Source: Bacteroides ndongoniae
GTDB lineage: Bacteria > Bacteroidota > Bacteroidia > Bacteroidales > Bacteroidaceae
DNA: 64,000 nt
NCBI RefSeq assembly: GCF_900108345.1
Contig: NZ_FNVV01000014.1
Coordinates: 1,287,664 to 1,351,663, forward strand
Direction: 5' to 3'
Both the position numbers and the translations under genes were made by a program. This document shows, one piece after another, positions 37,456 through 45,038 of this stretch (within the stretch, counting starts at the first letter, position 1; each line of letters starts with the position of its first letter). The notes under the pieces were generated by a model, which was not told where the DNA came from, did no database searches, and saw only the letters and a program-made list of their open reading frames with translations.

Positions 37456-38823
37456 ATGAGCAACAAAACAAAAAGATTCATCCTTCCAGAAGAAGAAATA
37501 CCCCACTACTGGTACAACATACAGGCTGACATGGTGAACAAACCTATGCCCCCACTGAACCCTGCTACCAAGCAACCGCTGAAGCCCGAAGACATGTATC
37601 CCATCTTTGCCGAAGAGCTTTGCCGGCAGGAACTGAACCAGACTGATGCCTGGATTGAGATCCCCGAAGAAGTGCGCGAAATGTACAAATACTACCGCAG
37701 CACACCGCTGGTACGTGCCTACGGACTGGAGAAAGCCCTCGATACTCCGGCTCACATTTACTTCAAGAACGAGAGTGTCAGTCCCATGGGCTCGCATAAG
37801 CTGAACTCCGCCATTCCGCAGGCCTACTACTGCAAAAAGGAAGGCGTGACCAACGTCACCACCGAGACTGGTGCCGGACAATGGGGTGCCTCGCTGGCTT
37901 ACGCCGCCCGTCTGTTCGGGCTCGAAGCTGCTGTCTACCAGGTGAAGATCAGTTACGAGCAGAAGCCCTACCGTCGTAGCATCATGCACACGTTCGGCGC
38001 ACAGGTTACAGCTTCTCCCTCCATGTCCACCCGTGCCGGAAAAGACATCCTGACTGCCCATCCCAACCATCAGGGTTCACTGGGAACAGCCATTTCCGAG
38101 GCCATCGAACTGGCCCGCACCACTCCCAACTGTAAGTACACGCTGGGCTCCGTGCTGAGCCACGTCACCCTGCACCAGACCATCATCGGTCAGGAAGCTG
38201 AAAAGCAGATGGCCATGGCCGGCGAATATCCCGACATGGTGATCGCCTGCTTCGGCGGAGGCTCCAACTTCGGAGGTATCGCCTTCCCCTTCATGCGGCA
38301 CAACATCCTTGAAGGAAAGAAAACCCGCTTCATTGCTGCCGAACCCGCCTCTTGCCCAAAACTGACACGAGGCAAATTCCAGTACGACTTTGGCGACGAA
38401 GCCGGTTACACCCCACTGCTGCCCATGTTCACACTGGGACACAACTTTGCCCCGGCTAACATACATGCAGGCGGTCTGCGTTACCACGGTGCCGGTGTCA
38501 TCGTATCGCAACTGCTGAAAGACGGACTGATGGAGGCTGTAGACATCCGACAACTGGAATCGTTTGATGCCGGCGTACTGTTTGCACAGGTCGAAGGTAT
38601 CATCCCGGCTCCCGAATCGTGCCACGCCATCGCCGCCGCCATCCGCGAAGCCAACAAGTGTAAGGAGACAGGCGAAGAGAAAGTCATCCTGTTCAACCTC
38701 TCCGGACACGGACTTATCGACATGGCCTCGTACGACAAATACCTGGCTGGCGACCTGATCAACTACGAACTTACCGACCAGGATATCCAGAAAAACCTGG
38801 ATGAAATAGGAGATTTGGCTTAA
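37456..38823 (+). CDS. Tryptophan synthase beta subunit homologue (TrpB2 type)
   Basis: PLP enzyme joining indole and serine to make tryptophan. 455 residues, longer than TrpB1 (about 400), with the extended N-terminus (PEEEIPHYWYNIQADM) of the TrpB2 group. PLP Lys115 is in GSHKLNSA. The phosphate-binding loop is GGGSNFGG and TGAGQWG is the substrate loop. No trpA or other trp genes are adjacent, which is usual for TrpB2; it may salvage free indole rather than work in the alpha2-beta2 complex. Confidence 0.9.
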   Translation: MSNKTKRFILPEEEIPHYWYNIQADMVNKPMPPLNPATKQPLKPEDMYPIFAEELCRQELNQTDAWIEIPEEVREMYKYYRSTPLVRAYGLEKALDTPAHIYFKNESVSPMGSHKLNSAIPQAYYCKKEGVTNVTTETGAGQWGASLAYAARLFGLEAAVYQVKISYEQKPYRRSIMHTFGAQVTASPSMSTRAGKDILTAHPNHQGSLGTAISEAIELARTTPNCKYTLGSVLSHVTLHQTIIGQEAEKQMAMAGEYPDMVIACFGGGSNFGGIAFPFMRHNILEGKKTRFIAAEPASCPKLTRGKFQYDFGDEAGYTPLLPMFTLGHNFAPANIHAGGLRYHGAGVIVSQLLKDGLMEAVDIRQLESFDAGVLFAQVEGIIPAPESCHAIAAAIREANKCKETGEEKVILFNLSGHGLIDMASYDKYLAGDLINYELTDQDIQKNLDEIGDLA

Positions 38824-38908
38824 AAAACAGTTACGGGTTACAAGCATCGGTTAAGCGTTTCTGCAAACTTCTGCATTCCGCCTTTCCCCGATACTTGTAA
38901 CCCGTAAC
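38822..38908 (-). terminator. Long imperfect inverted repeat acting as 3' terminator
   Basis: 21-bp arms (38830-38850 with 38888-38908, one mismatch), loop 37 nt. On the minus strand a T-run follows (A-run 38822-38827 on plus), which fits the end of the Spy-like gene transcript. It also sits just after the convergent trpB2 stop. Confidence 0.6.
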
Positions 38909-38933
38909 AAATTATCTACAGCGACCGTTCAGG

Positions 38934-39467
38934 TCATCTGTTCTTCTGTTGTGGAAATGGTTTTCTGTCTTTGCTATCAGGACGCATATCTTTCCGCATT
39001 CTGTTACCATCGTGCTTCTTCTCCATCTGATAGATCTTTTCAATCTGCTTGGGCGACAGCACCTTGCGGAATTCAGTATAATACTTTTCCTGTAAGTCCA
39101 GCATCTTGCGGCTGTGGGCAAAACGATCCTTGATGCGTTGTTCTACTTCAGCGTCGGTCAGCATTTCTTTCTTTGCATCAGGCTGTTTGCCTGCTTCGGC
39201 CTTATCCTGCTTCATCTGTTTCCATGCCTCTGCTCTGCATTCGTGCAAATCTTTCAGATATTGAGTATAGACAGGCGTAAACTTGGCAGTTGTAGCATCA
39301 TCCAGCGCCAAAGCTTTCACAATGCGGTTGGTTTGCATCTCCATCATCTGCTCGGGAGTGAAACGCGGCTTCTTCTTCGTACGGTCCGCTTGTTGTTGAG
39401 CAAACAATGAAACTTGGCTTCCTGCTACGAGGAGTGCAATAAACAGATAAACGATTCTTGTCTTCAT
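38934..39467 (-). CDS. Periplasmic Spy/CpxP-like or DUF4890-type protein
   Basis: 177 residues with a signal peptide (about 1-23, SQVSLFAQ), so exported. The mature part is helical and highly charged: FTPEQMMEMQTNRIVKALALDD, then MLTDAEVEQRIKDRFAHSRKMLDLQEKYYTEFRKVLSPKQIEKIYQMEKK. The repeated leucine/threonine-rich helix and LSPKQIEKIYQME recall LTXXQ-type Spy/CpxP chaperones and the Bacteroidales DUF4890 family. It ends in a basic low-complexity tail. A role in envelope stress or metal handling is only an inference. Confidence 0.7.
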   Translation of the reverse strand: MKTRIVYLFIALLVAGSQVSLFAQQQADRTKKKPRFTPEQMMEMQTNRIVKALALDDATTAKFTPVYTQYLKDLHECRAEAWKQMKQDKAEAGKQPDAKKEMLTDAEVEQRIKDRFAHSRKMLDLQEKYYTEFRKVLSPKQIEKIYQMEKKHDGNRMRKDMRPDSKDRKPFPQQKNR

Positions 39468-39604
39468 AAGTCTTCTTTTTTTAGTTTATAATCATTTTCG
39501 TGGTTCATCTCCAGAGAATTTCCGTATACATCACATTAGAACTCGGAAAAAGGAAAAAGTAAAAAAGAGAAGACACACATTTTGTATTAATTAACGCGGC
39601 ATTT

Positions 39605-39643
39605 AACAAAAAAGCCTCTGTAACGACCATGGCTACAGAGGCT
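39605..39643 (-). terminator. Terminator of the DUF4250 gene
   Basis: 10-bp stem (39613-39622 with 39634-39643), loop 11 nt, followed on the minus strand by a T-rich run (A-rich plus strand 39605-39612). It lies 28 nt past the stop at 39671. Confidence 0.75.
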
Positions 39644-39670
39644 CTTAAATAGCTTATTCAATTTTCACAA

Positions 39671-39856
39671 TCACCAGAAACGGTTACGCTCGGCACTGTA
39701 TTCCAAGCCTACAGCTTTCAGTTTACGGATGATGTGTTCTTTGTCTACATTCATATCCTCGCAAAGAGCATCCAGCGAAGGATAGAAATCACGTAATTTC
39801 ATGTTGATGAAGCTATACAGCATCATCGGTTCTTCGGGTAATTCCATTTGCTTCAA
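39671..39856 (-). CDS. DUF4250 small protein
   Basis: 61 residues; the Met at residue 4 (MELPEEPMML) is an equally good start. LPEEPMMLYSFINMKLRDFYPSLDALCEDMNVDKEHIIRKL is the conserved core of the DUF4250 family, a compact helical domain that looks like a small helix-turn-helix. Function unknown. It has its own terminator and is 106 nt downstream of the btuC-like gene on the same strand, so it may be cotranscribed. Confidence 0.8.
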   Translation of the reverse strand: MKQMELPEEPMMLYSFINMKLRDFYPSLDALCEDMNVDKEHIIRKLKAVGLEYSAERNRFW

Positions 39857-39962
39857 TCTTTTTTAGTTACTAATACCGCCGCAAAGATAGTTGTTTCTGC
39901 AATATAGAAAGTTGATTTTAATCATTTTTTCGTCCGATTCTTCCGTAATCGGTTGCATAAGT

Positions 39963-40991
39963 TCAATTGAAAGCACCCGGTTTTCGTTGACTTACAATGA
40001 CATAGATTACAACCGGAGCACCTATCACAGGAGTAACTGCATTCAGCGGAATGACTCCCGCTTCGCCCGGTAGTACGCACAACAAGTTACAGATCAAAGC
40101 CACAGCAGACCCGCAAAGAATGGTTACGGGAAGCAGCGAATTGTGATTGGAAGTACCCAGAATAAGCCGGGCCACATGAGGAACAGCCAGCCCGATGAAC
40201 GAAACCGGACCGCAAAATGCCGTAGTAATAGCCGTCAGCACACCGGTAACAATCAGCAGCCAATTACGTACACTACGGATATTGATTCCCAGATTTTCGG
40301 CATAACGGTCGCCCAGCAGCAAAGCGTTCAGCGGCTTGATGAGCAGCAGTGACCCGATCAGCCCCAGCACCGTGACCGAAGCAAATGCCGGCATCTGTTG
40401 CAAGGACACACCGCCAAAGTTACCCATTCCCCAAATCATATACGACTGTACGCCCTCGGCCGTAGCAAAGAAGTTGAGCAGCGAAATGACCGACGAAGCA
40501 ATATAGCCTATCATAATACCTGCTATCAGCAGCATCACATTGCTGCGAATCAGTGTAGACAGAAACAGAATAAGAGCCATGATCGTCATGGCACCCACAA
40601 AAGCACCAGCCAGTACCGAAAAGAAGCCCGACAGACTGAACGTGCCGGCCGAAATGCTTCCGCCGAACAGCAGCATGACACATGCCACGCCCAGACTGGC
40701 TCCTGTATTGATTCCCAAAATGGAAGGGCCAGCCAGCGGATTCTTGAAAGCCGTCTGCAACATCAGTCCGCATACCGCCAGCGCTCCTCCGCACAACAAG
40801 GCTGTAAGTGCCTGAGGTAAACGCGATTCCCACAGGATGAAGCTCCAGCTTGCTTTCCCGGCCTCGCCTCCCGAAAGGATACGGAATACTTCACCGGCAG
40901 GAATAGATACAGAACCCACCAGCAAATTAACGATAAACAGAAGTACTATCAGGACTCCCATTCCCAAACCATATTTCCAACCTTTCGACAT
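39963..40991 (-). CDS. btuC: BtuC/FecCD-family ABC permease, probable cobalamin importer
   Basis: 342 residues with about ten membrane segments. FecCD-family motifs: VLWESRLPQALTALLCGGALAVCGLMLQTAFKNPLAGPSILG, with the G-A-L-A/LQ-NPLA region, and FIGLAVPHVARLILG, the coupling-helix region. The family moves siderophores, haem or B12; the B12 assignment rests on the btuF/btuG/btuB neighbours and the cobalamin riboswitch. The gene lies 132 nt after btuF. The partner ATPase (btuD) is not next to it or elsewhere in the window. Confidence 0.82.
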   Translation of the reverse strand: MSKGWKYGLGMGVLIVLLFIVNLLVGSVSIPAGEVFRILSGGEAGKASWSFILWESRLPQALTALLCGGALAVCGLMLQTAFKNPLAGPSILGINTGASLGVACVMLLFGGSISAGTFSLSGFFSVLAGAFVGAMTIMALILFLSTLIRSNVMLLIAGIMIGYIASSVISLLNFFATAEGVQSYMIWGMGNFGGVSLQQMPAFASVTVLGLIGSLLLIKPLNALLLGDRYAENLGINIRSVRNWLLIVTGVLTAITTAFCGPVSFIGLAVPHVARLILGTSNHNSLLPVTILCGSAVALICNLLCVLPGEAGVIPLNAVTPVIGAPVVIYVIVSQRKPGAFN

Positions 40992-41123
40992 AAGCTTTTT
41001 TAAAGAGTTATAAGGAGTGAAAGGAAGTTATTACTTCGCTTTGCACCGTTAGAAGTTAAAGGCCAATAGTATAGACTCTGAATAGAGAAGCATTGGACAA
41101 TAACTCCTGAAAGTTTCATGCTA

Positions 41124-42257
41124 TTATTCTTTCAGCTTGCAAAAATAGCGCAAACCGCCCAAACTGCCCAATTCCGGATGAAGAATCTGAATCAGGTCGG
41201 ACAGCAGATAATCCGGATGAAACGGAGTTTCTTCGTAATAGGGCACCTTATCTGTATTGCATCCGTACACCGAACGTTCCTTGAATGCCTTGAAACCGGT
41301 ATAACCGATATAATCGGCCTGTAGGTCGGCGTATGTCATATCCCGGTCACGATTGTACTTGATAACCCACACATCGGCATCGCCAGCCTTGTCGAAAACA
41401 GTTTCGAAAGCCAAGGGAACAGAACCGCTATGCTTGTCGTTTGCGAAAGCATAACGCCCGCACGCATCGGCAAACAGACGTCCTATCGTGCTGCGCCCGC
41501 CCGGTACATACCAGGCCGATCCACTCTTCAATTCACTCAGGATAGACAAAGAAGTAGAAGAACTCCGGGCTTTCTGCTTCAATTCCTGATAGCGTTTGTC
41601 TACTTCGGCAAACAGGCTGTCGGCCTCGGCTTCGGCACCAAACAACAAACCATAGAAGCGCATCCACTCGGCACGTCCCAAAGCCGACGTCTCCATATAG
41701 TCGGCGCATTCGATGAGAGGGATGTTCAGCTTCTCCACCCGTCCGTAGCCGCCACTGTTCTCGAAAGGTGACAGCAGGATGGCATCGGGATGCAAGTCGA
41801 TAATCTTTTCCATATCCGGATTCATGCCGTCGCCACAATCAGCTATTTTTCCAGCTGCTACCCGTTCGTGTATGGCAGCCAGGCGAATGTACTTCAGGTC
41901 GCACACTCCCCCAATGGCATTGCCTGTTCCCAGCTCTTCCAGCAGGGCACAATGTACGGACGAGTAAATGACAGACTTCTTCAACGGCGTACGCACTACG
42001 GTACCTTCCGGCAGTTGTTCCGGCAGCTGCTCCGTCTCGGGCACCAGTACATAGGTGTGCAAAGTACGCAGTGTGTCCCACGGATTGCGCAGCGTAGCCA
42101 CCGTATAACCCGGATAGGACACCAGTGTCAGATTCTCGGCATAGCGCAAAGCGATGGTGTCACCACCATCAGCGAAAGAAGCCTTGCTCCTTCCTCCACA
42201 CGAGGAAAGGAGCAAGGCTACTAATATTCCTATTGAATATAAATACTTATTCATCAT
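41124..42257 (-). CDS. btuF: BtuF-like periplasmic cobalamin-binding lipoprotein
   Basis: 377 residues. Starts at the ATG that overlaps the preceding stop (TGATG); the longer frame begins with TTG. Lipobox LLLSSC near residue 20. Class III substrate-binding fold: GNAIGGVCDLKYI, DCGDGMNPDMEKIIDLHPDAILLSPFEN, then VDKRYQELKQKARS. Such proteins hand cobalamin or siderophores to BtuC/FecD permeases. B12 is preferred as ligand because of the operon context. Confidence 0.82.
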   Translation of the reverse strand: MMNKYLYSIGILVALLLSSCGGRSKASFADGGDTIALRYAENLTLVSYPGYTVATLRNPWDTLRTLHTYVLVPETEQLPEQLPEGTVVRTPLKKSVIYSSVHCALLEELGTGNAIGGVCDLKYIRLAAIHERVAAGKIADCGDGMNPDMEKIIDLHPDAILLSPFENSGGYGRVEKLNIPLIECADYMETSALGRAEWMRFYGLLFGAEAEADSLFAEVDKRYQELKQKARSSSTSLSILSELKSGSAWYVPGGRSTIGRLFADACGRYAFANDKHSGSVPLAFETVFDKAGDADVWVIKYNRDRDMTYADLQADYIGYTGFKAFKERSVYGCNTDKVPYYEETPFHPDYLLSDLIQILHPELGSLGGLRYFCKLKE

Positions 42258-43378
42258 CAATTAAAAAAAACTGCAGAACTAGGATTGATACCACCTGCGC
42301 TGAACTCTTCTACAAGCGTTCCATCTTTTTTGAAACGGTAAATAGTACCAGTAGTCTTATAATCGGTCGTACCGATATAAATATCACCGTTGTTTTCATT
42401 CACTTCCAGCATATAGATTGTTGCATTCTTCAATGCCTCCGGTATATTCTTCAGGAAAGAAGTGTTGTTCAGCTGACCGGTTTTGATGTCATAAGTAAAG
42501 AATGTATTCAGTACAGCACCTGCATAATCAGAGTAAACCAAATACAACATATCGTTAGCGGCACACATGCGGCTTGCTACACCCAGTTCTGTCACCTTAT
42601 TGTTATTTGCCGGATCAATCATCTGCAATGAGTAACCCGCATCACCGTAATTACCCCAAGAAATCAGGAATATCTTATCATCTTCCTCCAGTATAGCGTT
42701 CGGATTCACTCCTACTGTCAACGTTTCGGCCACCGTAAAAGTATTCAGATCGATTACCTTTACATCATTATGATACGTAGTATAATCGGCAGTACAACTG
42801 TTAGCCACATAGAGTTTGCCCTCACAGGCAGCAATACCTTCCATATTGTCGCCCAGACCGGTCAACTTAGCTTCTAGAGCCATAGTAGAGGCATTAATTT
42901 TGGCAACAGCACCGCCCCAGAACGAAGCATAGATGTAACCATCTTCGGCATCCATATAACGGATACGACCAGCCAAATCAGGATCATTTACGAAAGAAAC
43001 CCGTCCCTGCTCCACACCAGCAGCATTCAGTTTTACCAAATAGTTCGAACCATAAACAGACACGAAAATCTGGTCTTCATATTCAATCATGTCCTGTCCA
43101 GTCTCGCCTAATTGTGCAGCGTTTTGCAAGAAGAAAATATCATTGATGAAGTCTGCATCACCATTAGGGGCATAAAAAGCAATACCAGCATTGTTACTGC
43201 CATAACCTCCTTCGTTCAAAATGAACATACGTGACTGCGGCAAAGTCAGTTGTGAACCCGTATCATCCGGACCTTTTTCGTCATCGTCATCACTACACGA
43301 TGCAAAACCTGCACCTAAAGCCAGCATACACAAGATGCTAAACAAAAAACTTCTTACTTTCCCTAAATTCCGCAGCAT
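42257..43378 (-). CDS. btuG: BtuG-like surface beta-propeller lipoprotein
   Basis: 373 residues with a lipoprotein signal (Cys28 in GFASCSDDDDE); the acidic run after Cys is the Bacteroides surface-export signal. The rest is a seven-bladed propeller of the DUF5074/YncE type (MFILNEGGYGSNNAGIAFY, ...GRIRYMDAEDGYIYASFWGG, ...NMEGIAACEGKLYVANSC, ...VNPNAILEEDDKIFLISWG). BtuG proteins bind cobalamin with very high affinity and cap BtuB. Coupled to btuF by a 1-nt overlap. Separated from btuB by an insertion sequence. Confidence 0.8.
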   Translation of the reverse strand: MLRNLGKVRSFLFSILCMLALGAGFASCSDDDDEKGPDDTGSQLTLPQSRMFILNEGGYGSNNAGIAFYAPNGDADFINDIFFLQNAAQLGETGQDMIEYEDQIFVSVYGSNYLVKLNAAGVEQGRVSFVNDPDLAGRIRYMDAEDGYIYASFWGGAVAKINASTMALEAKLTGLGDNMEGIAACEGKLYVANSCTADYTTYHNDVKVIDLNTFTVAETLTVGVNPNAILEEDDKIFLISWGNYGDAGYSLQMIDPANNNKVTELGVASRMCAANDMLYLVYSDYAGAVLNTFFTYDIKTGQLNNTSFLKNIPEALKNATIYMLEVNENNGDIYIGTTDYKTTGTIYRFKKDGTLVEEFSAGGINPSSAVFFN

Positions 43379-43403
43379 TTTAGTTTAACTTATTTTATAA
43401 GTA

Positions 43404-43428
43404 CCTGAGCAACAAAAAGTTGCTCAGG
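43404..43428. repeat. Perfect 10-bp hairpin at the IS1380/btuG boundary
   Basis: Arms 43404-43413 and 43419-43428 with an AAAAA loop. It lies 26 nt upstream of the btuG start and about 70 nt before the transposase gene. It may block transcription into the IS or act in the btuG leader; no T-run follows on either strand. Confidence 0.6.
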
Positions 43429-43497
43429 ATTTTGCCATGTCAGATTTTTCACCTATCTTAGTGTTGCAAATCAAAATATGTATCAAACCCGACAGAC

Positions 43498-44784
43498 ATG
43501 GCAAAGGTAGCAATAAAATCTGAGAAACTCTCTCCTTTTGGAGGAATTTTTTCAATAATGGAGCAATTTGACTCCAATCTCTCATCTGTAATCGACTCAA
43601 CCCTCGGTATGAGATGTAGGCTGTATGGTTATCAATACAGCGAAATCATCCGTTCGCTTATGAGCGTTTATTTCTGTGGCGGCTCATGCATAGAGGATGT
43701 CACCACTCATCTGATGTATCACCTCTCGCTTCATCCGACACTTCGCACATGCAGTGCCGACACGATTCTCAGAGCCATAAAGGAACTGACCCAGGATAAC
43801 ATTTCCTACACATCCGACACTGGCAAGACCTACGACTTAAACACGGCAGACATGCTGAATACACTGCTCCTCAATTGCCTATTGTCCACAGGGCAGCTGA
43901 AAGATGGCGAGGGGTATGACGTTGACTTCGACCACCAGTTCATAGAGGCTGAGAAGTTTGATGCGAAACCCACATACAAGAAGTTTCTCGGATACCGTCC
44001 TGGCGTGGCGGTTATTGGCGACTTGATTGTCGGCATTGAGAACAGCGACGGCAACACAAATGTCCGTTTCCACCAGAAGGACACGCTGAAGAGGTTCTTT
44101 GAAAGGTTTGAAAAGAACAAGCTTATGATCAACCGTTTCAGAGCTGATTGCGGCTCGTGTTCTGAAGAGATAGTGGAAGAGATTGCTAAACACTGCAAGA
44201 CCTTCTATATCCGTGCCAACCGATGCAGTTCGCTCTACAATGACATCTTTGCCCTCAGAGGTTGGAAGAAAGTGGAATTGGGCGGCATTGAGTTTGAGCT
44301 GGCCTCCATTCTCATCGAGAAATGGAAAGGGAAGGCATACCGTCTTGTGATTCAAAGACAGAAGCGGATAGACGGCGAACTCGACCTGTGGGAAGGAGAA
44401 TACACCTACCGCTGCATCCTTACAAATGACTACGAGTCTTCCGAGAAAGAGATTGTCGAATTCTATAACCTCCGTGGAGGGAAGGAACGCATCTTCGATG
44501 ACATGAATAACGGATTCGGCTGGAACAGGCTTCCAAAATCCTTCATGGGAGAAAACACGGTGTTTCTTCTGCTTACGGCACTCATACGCAACTTCTATAA
44601 ATTCATCATGGCGAGGCTTGACGTGAAGAGGTTCGGACTCAAAGCAACAAGCCGCATCAAGGCGTTTGTCTTCAAGTTCATCTCTGTGCCAGCCAAATGG
44701 GTCAGGACATCAAGGCAGTATGTGCTGAATATCTATTCATGCAACAACGCTTATGCTGATGTGTTCCAGAATGACTTTGGATGA
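43498..44784 (+). CDS. IS1380-family transposase
   Basis: 428-residue DDE transposase, complete. IS1380 blocks: FGGIFSIMEQFDSNLSSVIDSTLG at the N-terminus, DGEGYDVDFDHQFIEAEKFDAKPTYKKFLGYRPGVAVIGDLIVGIENSDGNTN in the catalytic region (first Asp in YDVDFDHQ), FRADCGSCSEEIVEEI (second Asp), and YNLRGGKERIFDDMNNGFGWNRLP holding the third acidic residue. No frameshift. It runs against the btu operon direction. A small inverted pair (tgccatgtc / gacatggca) flanks its promoter region. Confidence 0.92.
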   Translation: MAKVAIKSEKLSPFGGIFSIMEQFDSNLSSVIDSTLGMRCRLYGYQYSEIIRSLMSVYFCGGSCIEDVTTHLMYHLSLHPTLRTCSADTILRAIKELTQDNISYTSDTGKTYDLNTADMLNTLLLNCLLSTGQLKDGEGYDVDFDHQFIEAEKFDAKPTYKKFLGYRPGVAVIGDLIVGIENSDGNTNVRFHQKDTLKRFFERFEKNKLMINRFRADCGSCSEEIVEEIAKHCKTFYIRANRCSSLYNDIFALRGWKKVELGGIEFELASILIEKWKGKAYRLVIQRQKRIDGELDLWEGEYTYRCILTNDYESSEKEIVEFYNLRGGKERIFDDMNNGFGWNRLPKSFMGENTVFLLLTALIRNFYKFIMARLDVKRFGLKATSRIKAFVFKFISVPAKWVRTSRQYVLNIYSCNNAYADVFQNDFG

Positions 44785-45038
44785 CACCGACAACTTATGG
44801 TCGTGATTTTGCGTATTGCCTCAAGTCGCATGGTGGGGTAAGGGGATTTAATGCGTCTTTGTGGCGATTTTTGCTGCGTTGCACCCTCTTTTGCCACAGT
44901 GTCGCTACCTTTTTGACCTCTGTGTCATCTTATGAGGGCGGTTGCGGATTTGAGGCTTTCATACTTTTCATCTTTATTTTGTTTGATATTGATAAATCTG
45001 CATCCTCACAATATTCTTCCGTCTGTATCAGTAGCACC

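Larger units (their letters stand above)
43404..45035 (+). mobile_element. IS1380-family insertion between btuB and btuG (ends approximate)
   Basis: The region between btuB and btuG holds one IS1380-type transposase gene in opposite orientation. About 1.6 kb is available, the usual size for Bacteroides IS1380 elements. Convincing matching terminal repeats and a target duplication were not found by eye, so the limits given are only outer estimates. Confidence 0.55.

Noticed and set aside
39963..42257. Iron-siderophore transport as function of the permease and binding protein
   Set aside because: The FecCD family alone would allow it, but the BtuG-like propeller, the BtuB-like receptor and the cobalamin riboswitch favour B12. 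It remains possible for the permease alone.
43404..43428. The perfect hairpin taken as the left terminal repeat of the IS1380 element
   Set aside because: No matching copy is found near the expected right end by about 45.03 kb, so it cannot be assigned as a terminal repeat from sequence alone.
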